Shown here: positions 1 to 6,770 of the stretch, piece after piece
Position numbering within the stretch: the stretch's first letter is position 1
Layout of the letters: the number at the start of each line of letters is the position of its first letter
Origin: CAYFKJ01 sp964401845
GTDB lineage: Bacteria; Pseudomonadota; Alphaproteobacteria; UBA2966
Direction: 5' to 3'
Length of the DNA: 15,397 nt
Assembly (NCBI GenBank): GCA_964401845.1
Contig: CAYOAD010000090.1
Coordinates: 1 to 15,397 of the forward strand
Made by a program: the position numbers and the translations under genes
Notes under the pieces: generated by a model
Told to the model about the DNA's origin: nothing
The model's input: only the letters and a program-made list of their open reading frames with translations
The model's database searches: none

Positions 1-1
1 G

Positions 2-166
2 TTATGGGGACCGTATGATGAAGTCGCCGAAGAAGCGGACGTAACCGAATTTGTTAACGGGATTATGCTGAACTTCATTCCGGTTCACATCGCCAGTTCC
101 GAATTTCGTCTTCTACGGCGCAAGAACCGCGGCGTCGTGAAGGGCGGGGAGGAAATCGCGCAATGA
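2..166 (+). CDS. C-terminal end of an unidentified protein (5' end outside window)
   Basis: A reading frame is open from base 2 to a TGA at 164-166 and encodes the last 54 residues of a protein (LWGPYDEVAEEADVTEF... to ...KGGEEIAQ). Its stop overlaps the start of the next gene as ATGA, the usual sign of translational coupling, so it is very likely a real gene in the same operon as the glycosyltransferase. The tail is basic (LLRRKN) and ends in a Glu-rich stretch that also encodes the Shine-Dalgarno of the next gene. I do not recognise the family. The neighbours suggest an envelope glycan or glycolipid function, but that is inference. Confidence 0.65.
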   Translation, partial: LWGPYDEVAEEADVTEFVNGIMLNFIPVHIASSEFRLLRRKNRGVVKGGEEIAQ

Positions 167-1119
167 CGGATACCTTGACCAGCCGACCCGAAACGTCCTC
201 CCAAAGCGGCGCGGAAAATTCCTCTGACACGGCTCCGACACCCGAAATCACGGTCGTCATTCCTTGTTTCTGCGAAGAAAACGGCATCGTACCGACCTTG
301 CGGGCGGTGCAAACAGCTCTCGACGGGGCCGCGCTGAGGCATGAAATAATCGTCGTGGACGACGGCTCAACAGATGGAACGCGGGAAGTTCTGGAGGCAT
401 CGCCGGTCTCGATCAAGGTGCTGCGGAATTCCCAGAACCGCGGTTACGGCGCTTCGCTCAAGCGCGGCATCCACCATGCAAAAGCACCGTTAATCGCTAT
501 CATCGACGCCGACGGAACGTATCCGCCGGAAGAGATACCCAACCTGATCGCGGCAATCCATGGCGGCGAGTGCGATATGGCCGTGGTGGCGCGGACCGGC
601 GAAAAAGTTTCCATACCGGCAATCCGCAGACCGCCCAAATGGCTGCTGGGCAAGGTCGCCAACTTTGTCGCCAACCGCAAGATCCCCGACATGAATTCAG
701 GTCTCCGGGTATTCCCCAAGGAAGTCGCCGACCGCATGTCGAGCATCCTGCCCGACGGCTTTTCGTTCACCACGACGATCACGCTGGCCATGATGACCAG
801 CGGCTACGAGGTCTCTTTCCACCCGATCAATTATTACAAGCGGGTCGGCTCATCAAAAATACGGCCCATCAGCGACACGCTGAATTTTCTCCAGCTCATT
901 CTCAAGATGGCGCTGTATTTTGCGCCCTTGCGCATCTTCCTGCCGCTGAGTGCGATACTTCTTGCGTTGGGCGTCGGTTGGGCGTTTTACTCCCTCCTCG
1001 TCCTGGGAGAACTGGCCGACGTCTCCACCCTCATTATCGTCATGACGGCAGTGCAGGTCGCGGCAACCGGCATGGTCGCCGAACTGATCCGTTGGCGGCT
1101 GCCCCGGCGCGAACCATGA
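163..1119 (+). CDS. Family 2 glycosyltransferase, dolichol-/undecaprenyl-phosphate sugar synthase type
   Basis: 318-residue membrane-attached glycosyltransferase, predicted to transfer a sugar from a nucleotide sugar to a polyprenyl phosphate on the cytoplasmic face of the inner membrane. A GT-A domain follows a Ser/Thr-rich leader of about 27 residues. It has VVIPCFCEENG near residue 31, the nucleotide-binding VVDDGSTDG (64-72), the metal-binding IDADGT (114-119), MNSGLRVF, and a basic RVGSSKI segment typical of DPM/DPG-synthase-like enzymes. The C-terminus has two hydrophobic segments, roughly residues 253-312. The ATG at 163 has a good Shine-Dalgarno (GGGGAGGA about 10 bases upstream) and overlaps the preceding stop. 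The PAP2 gene follows after 10 bases. The donor sugar and final product cannot be read from the sequence. Confidence 0.9.
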   Translation: MTDTLTSRPETSSQSGAENSSDTAPTPEITVVIPCFCEENGIVPTLRAVQTALDGAALRHEIIVVDDGSTDGTREVLEASPVSIKVLRNSQNRGYGASLKRGIHHAKAPLIAIIDADGTYPPEEIPNLIAAIHGGECDMAVVARTGEKVSIPAIRRPPKWLLGKVANFVANRKIPDMNSGLRVFPKEVADRMSSILPDGFSFTTTITLAMMTSGYEVSFHPINYYKRVGSSKIRPISDTLNFLQLILKMALYFAPLRIFLPLSAILLALGVGWAFYSLLVLGELADVSTLIIVMTAVQVAATGMVAELIRWRLPRREP

Positions 1120-1129
1120 CCGTGAACGC

Positions 1130-2158
1130 GTGAGTAGCCGGCTATTTCATCAGGGCCGGCCGGGAATTTTCACCTTTCGCTACCCGGAGGTCGCGGCGGT
1201 TGCCGTCCTGGCGGCATTCGCCCTCTGTTTCGCGTTTCTTACGGGCGCGCCTTTTGTCGTACCGGATTGGCAGAACACCGGCTTTATCGGCTTGCGCTAT
1301 TCCTTTCCGCTAGGGCTCGGCGCCGTTTGGCTAGCGCTCACCATGGCGGTTCACCGATACCGCATGGTGCGGGGCGGGGACCATGGCGCGGCCCTGGCCG
1401 CGAACCGCGGCTTCGCCCGCCAGGCTTTGCTGTACTTCGTTACTTTCTCGGCTGCGATGTGGCTGCACTTCAACATCAAACTGTGGGGGCCCCTCATCAA
1501 TTCCCGCCTCCACGACGACGCCTATCAGTGCATCGACCTGGCCCTGTCGCCATTGCTCGAACCCCTTTTCGATTTCCGCGAATGGGTCGCCGGCTTCACT
1601 TCGGAACATATCGATTCGTGGTACTTGCTGACCTTCGCCTTCATGTTCTTCCTCTCCTTCGCCTACCACGTGGTGCGCGAGCGCGAGGGCTTACGCCGGG
1701 TGTTCCTGGCGGTTTTGTTCATCGAAACGATCGGGCCGCTCAGCTATCTCATCGCCCCGGCGGCGGGCCCGTTTATTTTTGAAAACAGTCCGAGCCTGCT
1801 GGCGTATCTCAATCAGAGCGGCATGTGGGAAATACGCGGACAGATCCTGACGCAGGGACCGGCCTGGATCGCCCTGAACGGCGAACGTTTCCTTTCGGTG
1901 GGGCTCGGCGCCATGCCTTCGCTGCATGCCGGCGCGAGCTACATCTTCGTGCATTACGCGGTGAAGTACCGCACGCCCCTCGCGCCCGCGTACCTCATCA
2001 TGTTCGGCTGGATATTGATCGAGGCCATGGCGGCCAAATGGCACTACTTCATCGACCTGCCGGTCGGCCTCGCCCTGGCCGGTTTGTGCATCTGGATGGC
2101 GGAAAGGTTTTGCGCCGCCGAACCACCGGTTCAGCCGCCCAGCGCCGTTTCCAGCTGA
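1130..2158 (+). CDS. PAP2-superfamily integral membrane phosphatase/phosphotransferase (inositolphosphotransferase-like)
   Basis: 342-residue polytopic membrane protein with about six hydrophobic segments. The PAP2 signature is seen as MPSLHAG (S264, H266) and WHYFID (H305-x3-D309), the phosphatase motif 2 and motif 3 histidines and aspartate. The PSLHA spelling and the weak first motif match the PAP2_3 branch (Aur1/inositolphosphotransferase-like) better than classical PgpB or UppP. These enzymes hydrolyse or transfer lipid phosphate head groups at the outer face of the inner membrane. The start is a GTG 10 bases after the glycosyltransferase stop with no clear Shine-Dalgarno, so translation probably depends on coupling. 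The pairing with a polyprenyl-phosphate-type glycosyltransferase suggests a shared lipid-linked pathway (inference). The last 28 bases overlap the convergent ferredoxin gene. Confidence 0.85.
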   Translation: MSSRLFHQGRPGIFTFRYPEVAAVAVLAAFALCFAFLTGAPFVVPDWQNTGFIGLRYSFPLGLGAVWLALTMAVHRYRMVRGGDHGAALAANRGFARQALLYFVTFSAAMWLHFNIKLWGPLINSRLHDDAYQCIDLALSPLLEPLFDFREWVAGFTSEHIDSWYLLTFAFMFFLSFAYHVVREREGLRRVFLAVLFIETIGPLSYLIAPAAGPFIFENSPSLLAYLNQSGMWEIRGQILTQGPAWIALNGERFLSVGLGAMPSLHAGASYIFVHYAVKYRTPLAPAYLIMFGWILIEAMAAKWHYFIDLPVGLALAGLCIWMAERFCAAEPPVQPPSAVSS

Positions 2159-2439
2159 TTGAGGATTTCATCGGCATCGCCGAGCGCCACCTGGTTGTAC
2201 CAGTTGCCGTTGGGCACAAGGCGCACGTTTGGTCCCAGGGAACAAAGCCCGAGGCAGTGAATGCGGTCAACTTCCGCCGCCAGCCCCCGAGCCTCAATAC
2301 CGGCCTCCAGCGCCTCGGCGATTTCCTCGCTGTCGGAGCCCCCACAGGACTGGGCCTTGGCGCCGAGCCGCACGTTGACGCAAACGACGACGGTGACCTT
2401 GCCGCCCCCGGTTTCCAGTTCGCTTTCGGTAACGATCAT
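2131..2439 (-). CDS. Thioredoxin-fold [2Fe-2S] ferredoxin (NuoE-/TRX_Fd-like)
   Basis: 102-residue cytoplasmic protein with four cysteines spaced as in thioredoxin-like [2Fe-2S] ferredoxins: C20-x11-C32 near the N-terminus and C62-x3-C66 (HCLGLCSLGPN). The segment between them would form the thioredoxin-fold helix and strand. These proteins bind one [2Fe-2S] cluster and act as small electron carriers or as domains of NADH- or hydrogenase-type complexes (NuoE, HydC/HoxE). It is the last gene of the qmoA-qmoB-hdrC-hdrB-CBS operon, starting 7 bases after the CBS gene stop, with GAGG 6 bases before its ATG. An electron-carrier role for the Qmo/Hdr complex is inferred from position only. Its 3' end overlaps the convergent PAP2 gene by 28 bases and no terminator is visible. 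Confidence 0.8.
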   Translation of the reverse strand: MIVTESELETGGGKVTVVVCVNVRLGAKAQSCGGSDSEEIAEALEAGIEARGLAAEVDRIHCLGLCSLGPNVRLVPNGNWYNQVALGDADEILNQLETALGG

Positions 2440-2446
2440 GCCGTCC

Positions 2447-2839
2447 TCAATCTTCTTTTTCGTCGACCATATGGCTGACGATGTCGCGGACGGAAATCAT
2501 TCCGACCAGTTCACCTTCTTCGACCACGGGCATGTGCCGGAAGCGGCCCTCCGCCATCATCTCCCGGATGTCGGCAAGCGAGTCTTCCGGTTTACAAGCA
2601 ACGACGTCCGCGGTCATCAGATCGCGCACGGCAAGATCGGCCAGCGCCGCGCCGTGATCGGCGAGGCCCCTGACGACGTCGCGTTCCGAAATGACCCCGA
2701 TCATTCCCCCACCCGCGTCGACGACGGCCAGGGCACCGATGTGGTGCTCAATCAGCCGCGCGGCCAGATCGGACATGGCGAGATCGGGCTTTACGGTAGC
2801 GACCGCCGCCTTCGCCTCAAGTACCGTCCGCACCAGCAT
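2447..2839 (-). CDS. Protein of two CBS domains (Bateman module)
   Basis: 130-residue stand-alone pair of CBS domains, about residues 8-60 and 72-125. Each carries the typical 'vGvISerDvvr' pattern: MIGVISERDVVRG in the first and LVGMISVRDIVSH in the second. Such pairs usually bind adenine nucleotides (AMP, ATP, SAM or NAD) and sense energy or redox state, often controlling a partner protein. No enzymatic or DNA-binding domain is attached, so it would have to act through a partner. It is preceded by a purine-rich Shine-Dalgarno (AAGGGGGCGGG), lies 99 bases downstream of hdrB and 7 bases upstream of the ferredoxin gene. Its position downstream of the Qmo/Hdr genes suggests adenylate-dependent tuning of that complex or of the APS/ATP sulfurylase step; this is inference. 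Confidence 0.85.
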   Translation of the reverse strand: MLVRTVLEAKAAVATVKPDLAMSDLAARLIEHHIGALAVVDAGGGMIGVISERDVVRGLADHGAALADLAVRDLMTADVVACKPEDSLADIREMMAEGRFRHMPVVEEGELVGMISVRDIVSHMVDEKED

Positions 2840-2938
2840 ACCCGCCCCCTTGTCCGCGACCCTCGCCGCGATATCTCCATGACGGTTAGGTTGCGTCGCT
2901 AAGCCGCGAAGTCAAGCGAATGAGTTGAAATCCGGCAG

Positions 2939-3844
2939 TTATTTGGCTTTTGCCGTCAGTTTGTCGGCCTTGATGATGTTCTGATCGAGACCGGCATCCT
3001 TATTGGCGTCCATGCCGAACGCCACAGCCATCAACTGGCTGTAGAAGACCACCGGGATCTGGAAATCGGTGCCGAATTCCTTGTTGATCTCGTCCTGGTA
3101 CATCTCGACATTGGTCTGGCACAACGGACACGGCGTGGCGATCACGTCGGCCTCGGCGTCTTTGGCCGCCTGCAGGATCTTCTTGATCAGGTGTAGCGTC
3201 TTGTCGGGGCTCATCACCGAGACCGAGCCGCCGCAGCACGACGTCTTGACGCCGTAGTCCACAGCCTCGGCGCCGCAGGCGGCAACGAAATCGTCCAGGA
3301 ATTCCGGATCGTCGTAAGTGTCGTAATCGCCGCCGCCTTCGGTACCGGCGAACGGCCGAACGGTCTGGCAGCCGACGTAACCGGCGACCTTCAACCCGTC
3401 CAGCGGGTTGGTGACCTGCTCCTTGATGGCGTCGAGGCCGACCTCGTTGACCAACACTTCGCAGGCGTGGCGCACCTGGAGGTCGGCGTCGTAGGACATA
3501 TCGGCGGCGCCCAGGGCTTCGTTGACCTTGGAGCGCAGCTTGACGTCTTCCTTGATCTTCTCGTTGACGCCGTGGGTGTTGAGGTAACAAGCCGCACACG
3601 GGGTCAGGATATCCTGGGGGCCCTGCGATTCGGCGATGGCGAGATTGCGGCCCGTCAGGGCGGAGTTGGGCAAATAACCGCCCTCCACATGGCCCACCGA
3701 AGCCCCGCAACAGTTCCAGTCCTCCAGCTCCTCAAGCTCGATGCCGAGTTTGGGCGCGATGGCGCGCACGGACTTGTCGAGGTGCGCGGCGCTCGCCTCG
3801 GAGCTGCAACCCGGGTAGTAGGTGAATTTCTTGCTTTCCGACAT
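2939..3844 (-). CDS. hdrB: Heterodisulfide reductase subunit B-like protein, two CCG domains
   Basis: 301-residue soluble iron-sulfur protein. Both CCG (DUF224) motifs are complete: C13, C45-C46, C83, C86 (C-x31-CC-x36-C-x2-C) and C159, C203-C204, C239, C242. In methanogen HdrB these ligate two noncubane [4Fe-4S] clusters at the disulfide-reducing site. In the Qmo context HdrB, with HdrC, replaces the membrane subunit QmoC, and its real electron partner is unknown. The start was set at the ATG at 3844, 4 bases after the hdrC stop with GGGGAG and AGGG upstream. A longer open frame reaches 3946, but the extra residues are a shadow of hdrC and the family normally begins just before the YYPGC motif. 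The length is normal for HdrB. Confidence 0.92.
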   Translation of the reverse strand: MSESKKFTYYPGCSSEASAAHLDKSVRAIAPKLGIELEELEDWNCCGASVGHVEGGYLPNSALTGRNLAIAESQGPQDILTPCAACYLNTHGVNEKIKEDVKLRSKVNEALGAADMSYDADLQVRHACEVLVNEVGLDAIKEQVTNPLDGLKVAGYVGCQTVRPFAGTEGGGDYDTYDDPEFLDDFVAACGAEAVDYGVKTSCCGGSVSVMSPDKTLHLIKKILQAAKDAEADVIATPCPLCQTNVEMYQDEINKEFGTDFQIPVVFYSQLMAVAFGMDANKDAGLDQNIIKADKLTAKAK

Positions 3845-3848
3845 CGCC

Positions 3849-4463
3849 CTACTCCCCGCCCGCGCTCTCGCGCGATTCGATTTCCGCGGCCTTGGCCAGG
3901 ATCGCCTTGAGGTCGCCGCGTTTCTTGATCTTGTAAGGCAGGCCAATGTGCATGCGCTTGGTCTTGATCATGGCCAGCGCGATGGGCAGGTTGGCAAGGC
4001 CCTTCTTGATGCCCTCGACGAAGCCGAAGGAAAAATAGTACTTGGCCGTCACCAGTCGCTCGTCCGTGCGCCCGAATGTGGCGAGGCTCCACCAGAAGGC
4101 CTTGGAGAAGCGCGGCTGGTCCTCAGCCTTTGCATATCCCTCGGCCACGGCATAGGTCGCGAGGCTTTTCAGAATTCCCGTCACCGGCACCTTGCGGGGG
4201 CAACGGACGACGCAGTTGTAGCAGCTGACGCAGTTCCACAGCGTGTCCGAGGTCAGCACGGCTTCCTTCATGCCGGCCCGGATCATCATGAAAGTCTTGC
4301 GCGGGCCGTTATCCATCTCGTTGCCGATGGGGCAGGAACCGGAGCAGACGCCGCACTGCATGCACATGGCGACCATGTCGCCGCCTTCGACGTTCTCGTA
4401 GACCCAGCGGGCGAAGCCGAGGTCGTACCGGCGGTCGGCGGTGGGGGCTGTTGCGGTGCTCAT
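3849..4463 (-). CDS. hdrC: Heterodisulfide reductase subunit C-like protein, 2x[4Fe-4S] ferredoxin
   Basis: 204-residue soluble protein with two classical [4Fe-4S] motifs: C34-x2-C37-x2-C40-x3-CP (44-45) and C78-x2-C81-x2-C84-x3-CP (88-89). A helical C-terminal region follows that looks like the soluble N-terminal half of QmoC. No transmembrane segment follows, so this is HdrC and not the HdrC-HdrE fusion QmoC. It should relay electrons between the flavoproteins QmoA/QmoB and HdrB. The ATG at 4463 is 2 bases after the qmoB stop, with AAGGGA inside the qmoB tail as ribosome binding site. A longer frame to 5081 is a shadow of qmoB and was not used. The tight spacing on both sides shows co-translation with qmoB and hdrB. 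Confidence 0.93.
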   Translation of the reverse strand: MSTATAPTADRRYDLGFARWVYENVEGGDMVAMCMQCGVCSGSCPIGNEMDNGPRKTFMMIRAGMKEAVLTSDTLWNCVSCYNCVVRCPRKVPVTGILKSLATYAVAEGYAKAEDQPRFSKAFWWSLATFGRTDERLVTAKYYFSFGFVEGIKKGLANLPIALAMIKTKRMHIGLPYKIKKRGDLKAILAKAAEIESRESAGGE

Positions 4464-4465
4464 GC

Positions 4466-6757
4466 CTAAAATCCCTTGAACGGATTGAGGCCGATTTCGT
4501 CGACCTTTTCGGCCAGGTCGTTGAAGAGCTTGGGGATGCGGTGGGAATCGGTGATGGCGACCTCGTAGGTCTGCACCCGCTCCTCCTCCAGCATCATGCT
4601 CTTGAGCGTTTCGCCGATCTTGCCCATGCGTTCCTGGGCGATGGCGCTGCCCTTGACGAAGTGGCACTGGTAATCGTCGCCCGACTTGCAGCCCATCAGG
4701 GCGATGGAATCGTAGCCCGACGACAGCGCTTCCGACACCATCACGAGGCTGACGGATCCGAGACAGCGCACCGGCACGACGCGAACCTGGGAGGTGTATT
4801 CCTGGCGCGCCACGCCAGCCATGTCGATGGCGGGATAGGCGTCGTTCTCGCAGGCCAGCACGAGGATGCGCGGTTTTTCGTCGAACTCGTCCGGCATCTC
4901 CACCGACTTCGACATGGAGTTCACCATCTCCACCGAATAATTGTCGAAGGAGATCGTGCGGACCGGGCAGGCGCCCATGCAGGTGCCGCAGCGCCGGCAG
5001 CGTGATTCGCTCACCACCGGATAGCCTTCCTCGTTTTCGTCGATGGCGCCGAAGGGGCACTCCACCGTACAGCGGCGGCACTTGGTGCAGATGGTGAGGC
5101 CGAACTTCGGATAGCTCAGATCACCGACTCGGGGATGCACGGCCGCACCGCCGGCCACCGTCTCGATAGCCTGGATGGCCTTCAAGGCCGCGCCTGCGGC
5201 GTCTTCGGCGGCCTCCGCCATATCCATGGGCCGGCGCACCGGACCACAGGTGTAGATCCCCGTCCGCCGCGTCTCATAGGGGAAGCAGAGGTAGTGCGAA
5301 TCGGAAAAGCCGTCGGCCAGGTTGGGCACATGCGGGCCCTGGCGGTACTGTAGATTTAGGATCGAGTTGTTGGCCGTCTGCTCGTCCGGCAGATCGATTT
5401 CCTCATCGTCGTCCGCGGCGGGCTCGGCGGCCTCCTCCTCAGCCTCTTCCCCGCCCGCGACCGGGAAGGCCGAGAACGGATCGATGTCGGGGTCGGGCAG
5501 GATGGTGCCGTCGGTGGTGGCGTTGGGCACCATGCCGGTGGCCAGCACCACCATGTCGAGGCCCTGCAGGGGCACTTCCTCGCCCAGTAGCACGTCGTCG
5601 ACGGTGACGGTGAGGTCTGCACCGACACCCTTGACGTTGCCCTTCATGAAGATGACGCCGGCCTCCTGGGCCTCGCGGTAGAATTCCTCCGCCGTGCCCG
5701 GCGTGCGCAATTCGTCGTAGATGACGTAGATCATCGTCTCCGGATCGGCCTCGCGCAGCTGCAGGGCGTGCTTAATGGAAACGCCGCAACAGACCGACGA
5801 GCAATACGGCAGGTGATCGGGATCGCGCGACCCGGCGCACTGGATAAAGGCGATATTCTTGGGCGCGGCGCCGTCGGATTTGCGCGTCACCGCGCCGTCC
5901 GCCAGCATGTCTTCGAGCTCGACGTTGGTCACCACATCGGGCGAGGCGCCGTAGCCCAGATGGCCGAGCTTGTTGGGATCGTAGGGCCGCCAGCCCGTCG
6001 CCATGACGATGGCGCCGATCTTCTCGACCGTGGGCGTGCCGCCCTGGCTGATTTCGACGTCGAACTTGCCCGGCCCGCCGGAGGTCTTGGTGACCTGGGC
6101 ATCAAGGCGCACGTCGATCCTGCCGTCGGCCTCGACCGACGCGATCAGCTCAGCGGTGTCGTTGTCCTGCAGCCCGCGGTAGGGCGGCTTGTGCGGCATG
6201 CGTTTGGTCCACTTGGCCGCCGCCCCGCCAAGCTTGTCGGAGCGCTCCACCAGCACCACGTCGTAGCCCGCCCGCGCCGCCTCGCGCGCTGCGTTAAGGC
6301 CCGTGGTGCCGCCGCCGACCACCAACACGGTTTTGGAGAACTCGCCTTCCGTCAGGGCCGCCGGTGCGTCGGACTTGTCCAACTGCGTGATCGCCATGCG
6401 CACGTAGTCGTCGGCCTTGGCCTGGGTCTCCTCATCGCCGTCCTCGTGGCACCAGGCCACCTGTTCGCGCAGGTTGGCGCGCACGACGTGGTGGCCGTCG
6501 AAGCGGAAACGGTCGGCGTTGACGCGCTGCGAACAGGCCGCGACGACGACCTGATTGATCGTGCCGGCGGCGATGTCGTCGCGGATCATCGCCACGCCCT
6601 CGTCGCCGCAGAGGTAGTCGTGCGACTTGCACAGAGGCACCTTGAATTCGTCGTTGGCCACGCCCTCGACCTGGGCCATGTCGACTGCCTCGCCGATACC
6701 GCAGCCCGAGCAGAGGTAGACGCCCGTGTTCTTTTCGATGATTGCCTGTTCCGACAT
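4466..6757 (-). CDS. qmoB: QmoB: HdrA-like FAD/iron-sulfur protein with C-terminal MvhD-type domain
   Basis: 763-residue flavoprotein, the larger of two HdrA homologues here and the usual length of QmoB. The N-terminal HdrA domain has C16 and C19 (LCSGCGIGEA). A Rossmann FAD motif GGGTTGLNAA lies near 146-155. The HdrA cysteine signature CAGSRD...YCSSVCC follows. Two full [4Fe-4S] motifs are at C557/C560/C563/C567 and C587/C590/C593/C597. The last 140 residues match the MvhD family, with cysteines in LVLACEND, VRCLGS and MGCKSGDDYQC, as expected for a [2Fe-2S] site. QmoB passes electrons between APS reductase and the quinone- or Hdr-side subunits. An acidic insert of about 26 residues (435-460) lies between the flavin and ferredoxin regions. 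It starts 13 bases after the qmoA stop, with AGGAG overlapping that stop, and is followed by hdrC. Confidence 0.92.
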   Translation of the reverse strand: MSEQAIIEKNTGVYLCSGCGIGEAVDMAQVEGVANDEFKVPLCKSHDYLCGDEGVAMIRDDIAAGTINQVVVAACSQRVNADRFRFDGHHVVRANLREQVAWCHEDGDEETQAKADDYVRMAITQLDKSDAPAALTEGEFSKTVLVVGGGTTGLNAAREAARAGYDVVLVERSDKLGGAAAKWTKRMPHKPPYRGLQDNDTAELIASVEADGRIDVRLDAQVTKTSGGPGKFDVEISQGGTPTVEKIGAIVMATGWRPYDPNKLGHLGYGASPDVVTNVELEDMLADGAVTRKSDGAAPKNIAFIQCAGSRDPDHLPYCSSVCCGVSIKHALQLREADPETMIYVIYDELRTPGTAEEFYREAQEAGVIFMKGNVKGVGADLTVTVDDVLLGEEVPLQGLDMVVLATGMVPNATTDGTILPDPDIDPFSAFPVAGGEEAEEEAAEPAADDDEEIDLPDEQTANNSILNLQYRQGPHVPNLADGFSDSHYLCFPYETRRTGIYTCGPVRRPMDMAEAAEDAAGAALKAIQAIETVAGGAAVHPRVGDLSYPKFGLTICTKCRRCTVECPFGAIDENEEGYPVVSESRCRRCGTCMGACPVRTISFDNYSVEMVNSMSKSVEMPDEFDEKPRILVLACENDAYPAIDMAGVARQEYTSQVRVVPVRCLGSVSLVMVSEALSSGYDSIALMGCKSGDDYQCHFVKGSAIAQERMGKIGETLKSMMLEEERVQTYEVAITDSHRIPKLFNDLAEKVDEIGLNPFKGF

Positions 6758-6770
6758 TACTCAACCACTC

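Noticed and set aside
3845..3946. N-terminal extension of hdrB by 34 residues
   Set aside because: The added stretch is Arg/Ser/Ala-rich, lies wholly within hdrC in another frame, and the ATG at 3844 has a good ribosome binding site and normal family length.
4464..5081. N-terminal extension of hdrC by about 206 residues
   Set aside because: It is a shadow of qmoB; HdrC begins normally at 4463, 2 bases after the qmoB stop.
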